The notes below the pieces were generated by a model. The model saw nothing but the letters and a program-made list of their open reading frames with translations. It was not told where the DNA came from and ran no database searches. Made by a program: the position numbers and the translations under genes. DNA of 64,000 nt. It comes from Lutibaculum sp963816555 (lineage in GTDB: Bacteria; Pseudomonadota; Alphaproteobacteria; Rhizobiales; Tepidamorphaceae). This document shows positions 63,114 to 64,000 of this stretch, one piece after another; within the stretch, counting starts at the first letter, position 1, and every line of letters begins with the position of its first letter. The stretch lies in contig CAWFLD010000004.1 in assembly GCA_963816555.1 (NCBI GenBank), positions 1,240,001 to 1,304,000 of the forward strand. The letters run 5' to 3'.

Positions 63114-64000
63114 CTAGACCGCGAGGCGGTCCGCCAGCGCCTCGGCCATGGCGTGACCGCTCTCGAAGGCGGTTTCCACGCGGGCGCCGAGCGTCCAGTC
63201 GCCGCCGACGAGGGCGGTGCCGCCGGAGGCCTGCAGGAAGGGCTGGCCGAGCGCCGCCGTCGTGCGCGCGTAGCGCCAGCGATGGGCCACGGCACGCTCG
63301 ACCGCGGGCGTGGAGCGGCCGAGACGCAGCCGCAGCATCGCCACGATCGCGCTCGCCGCGTCGCTGCCGTCGAGGTCGAGATGCCGGAGGCTCCAGTCCG
63401 GGCCGGCGTGGACGACCCAGCCCCTCGCGCCCTCGCCCCGCCCCGGCTTGGCGGCGTTGCGGCAGATCCAGGCGACGTCGTCGCCGTCGGCGCGGCGCAC
63501 GTCGAAGCCCGGATCGAAGGGGGCCGCGAAGACGACCATCAGCGACCAGCACGGCGCGAGCCTGACGTAGCGGAGCCCGTCGACGACCTCGCCGACGCTC
63601 GAGAACAGCCGGCTCGCCTGCGGCGCCGGCGCGGTCGAGACGACGGCGTCGAAGGGCTCGGGCCCGTCGCCCGCGGCGGTCTCGAGCCGCCAGCCCTCGC
63701 CGTCGCGCCGCACCGCGGAGATCTCGCTGGCGAGCCGGACGTCGAGGCCCTCCTGCCAGGACCCCACGAGGGAGTTCATGGCCGGCCGGCCGACGAACCA
63801 GTCGCTCCCGTGCTCGCCCTCGGCGAGCGCCGGCTCCCATCTGGCGAGACTGCCGTCGGCGAGGCCCGCCGCGATCGCCTCGCGAAAGCCCGCGCCCCGC
63901 GCGGTGAAATACTGCGCGCCGTGGTCGAAGGCGAGGCCTTCGTCCATGCGGCGGGTGGCGACGCGGCCGCCGAGACCGCGGCTCTTCTCGAACACGGTCG
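63114..64000 (-). CDS. FAD/NAD(P)-binding oxidoreductase, renalase-like, 5' end beyond window
   Basis: At least 293 residues. The first visible part, VFEKSRGLGGRVATRRMDEG, is the end of the Rossmann dinucleotide motif, so the GxGxxG start lies past 64000. Then DHGAQYFTARGAGFREAIAA, FVGRPAMNSLVGSWQEG, EPFDAVVSTAPAPQASRLFS and the C-terminal FAD contact SGGTALVGGDWTLGARVETA, followed by ESGHAMAEALADRL. This is the amine-oxidase-like family with a conserved DHGAQYFT, often annotated as renalase or NAD/FAD-binding protein. The substrate is unknown. Confidence 0.8.
   Translation of the reverse strand, partial: TVFEKSRGLGGRVATRRMDEGLAFDHGAQYFTARGAGFREAIAAGLADGSLARWEPALAEGEHGSDWFVGRPAMNSLVGSWQEGLDVRLASEISAVRRDGEGWRLETAAGDGPEPFDAVVSTAPAPQASRLFSSVGEVVDGLRYVRLAPCWSLMVVFAAPFDPGFDVRRADGDDVAWICRNAAKPGRGEGARGWVVHAGPDWSLRHLDLDGSDAASAIVAMLRLRLGRSTPAVERAVAHRWRYARTTAALGQPFLQASGGTALVGGDWTLGARVETAFESGHAMAEALADRLAV

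Noticed and set aside
58970..63295. A 1441-codon minus-strand open frame opposite the hybrid kinase
   Set aside because: Its 3' end is simply mscL. The rest is antisense to a clearly conserved kinase and is Arg/Ala/Glu-rich with no domains, as expected in high-GC DNA.

Overview
The window is high-GC DNA of an alphaproteobacterium, most likely a member of the Hyphomicrobiales (Rhizobiales). The evidence is a complete fixNOPQ-fixGHIS cbb3-oxidase locus, a FixL-FixJ-FixK oxygen-sensing cascade, an ALA-synthase type HemA and GTA/rhizobial-type phage genes. No species is claimed. Gene calls come from reading frames, motifs and family knowledge; no searches were run.

The left half is accessory DNA. 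From 1 to about 17670 lies an HK97-like siphoprophage: a VapE-type replication protein, portal, prohead protease, capsid, connector, gp10-like protein, tail tube, tail assembly chaperone with a C CCT TTC slippery site, head-closure genes, TerS/TerL, tape measure, small regulatory genes, an excisionase-like HTH protein and a tyrosine integrase. The integrase abuts a 3' copy of a tRNA-Thr gene (the att site). The module order is unusual (terminase after the tail tube) and no tail-tip, fibre or lysis genes are seen. From 17956 to 28010 five co-oriented minus-strand genes follow: a secreted subtilisin-like protease, a small protein, a very tyrosine-rich repeat protein (nine units of about 121 residues) and a type I secretion ABC transporter plus adaptor. 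From 28072 to 31996 sits an ISAs1-like element into which two IS256-family elements have inserted, all with visible target duplications. An intact tRNA-Thr(GGT) at 32119 is followed by a fragment of a second HlyD gene fused to a sulfotransferase fragment.

The right half is ordinary chromosome: a secreted Ala/Pro-rich protein, a PotABCD-like transporter, an HD-GYP protein, phnX plus a phosphonate-associated FAD oxidoreductase, hemA, a lipoprotein, fixS-I-H-G, fixP-Q-O-N, an AbrB-type membrane protein, hemN, fixK, a CheY-like regulator, fixJ, fixL, mscL, a transporter-like hybrid histidine kinase and a truncated FAD oxidoreductase. Five FNR/FixK boxes (TTGAT-N4-(A/G)TCAA) lie upstream of hemA, fixG, fixN, hemN and the CheY-like gene. 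They link haem supply, the high-affinity oxidase and its copper/maturation genes into one microaerobic regulon under FixLJ-FixK.

Convention: many genes from about 600 to 32500 are interrupted by single-base insertions or deletions while the protein sequence on either side stays conserved and free of nonsense changes. I list these as CDS 'frameshifted as read', because sequence error is a likely cause. I use 'pseudogene' only where part of the gene is missing or an element is inserted.
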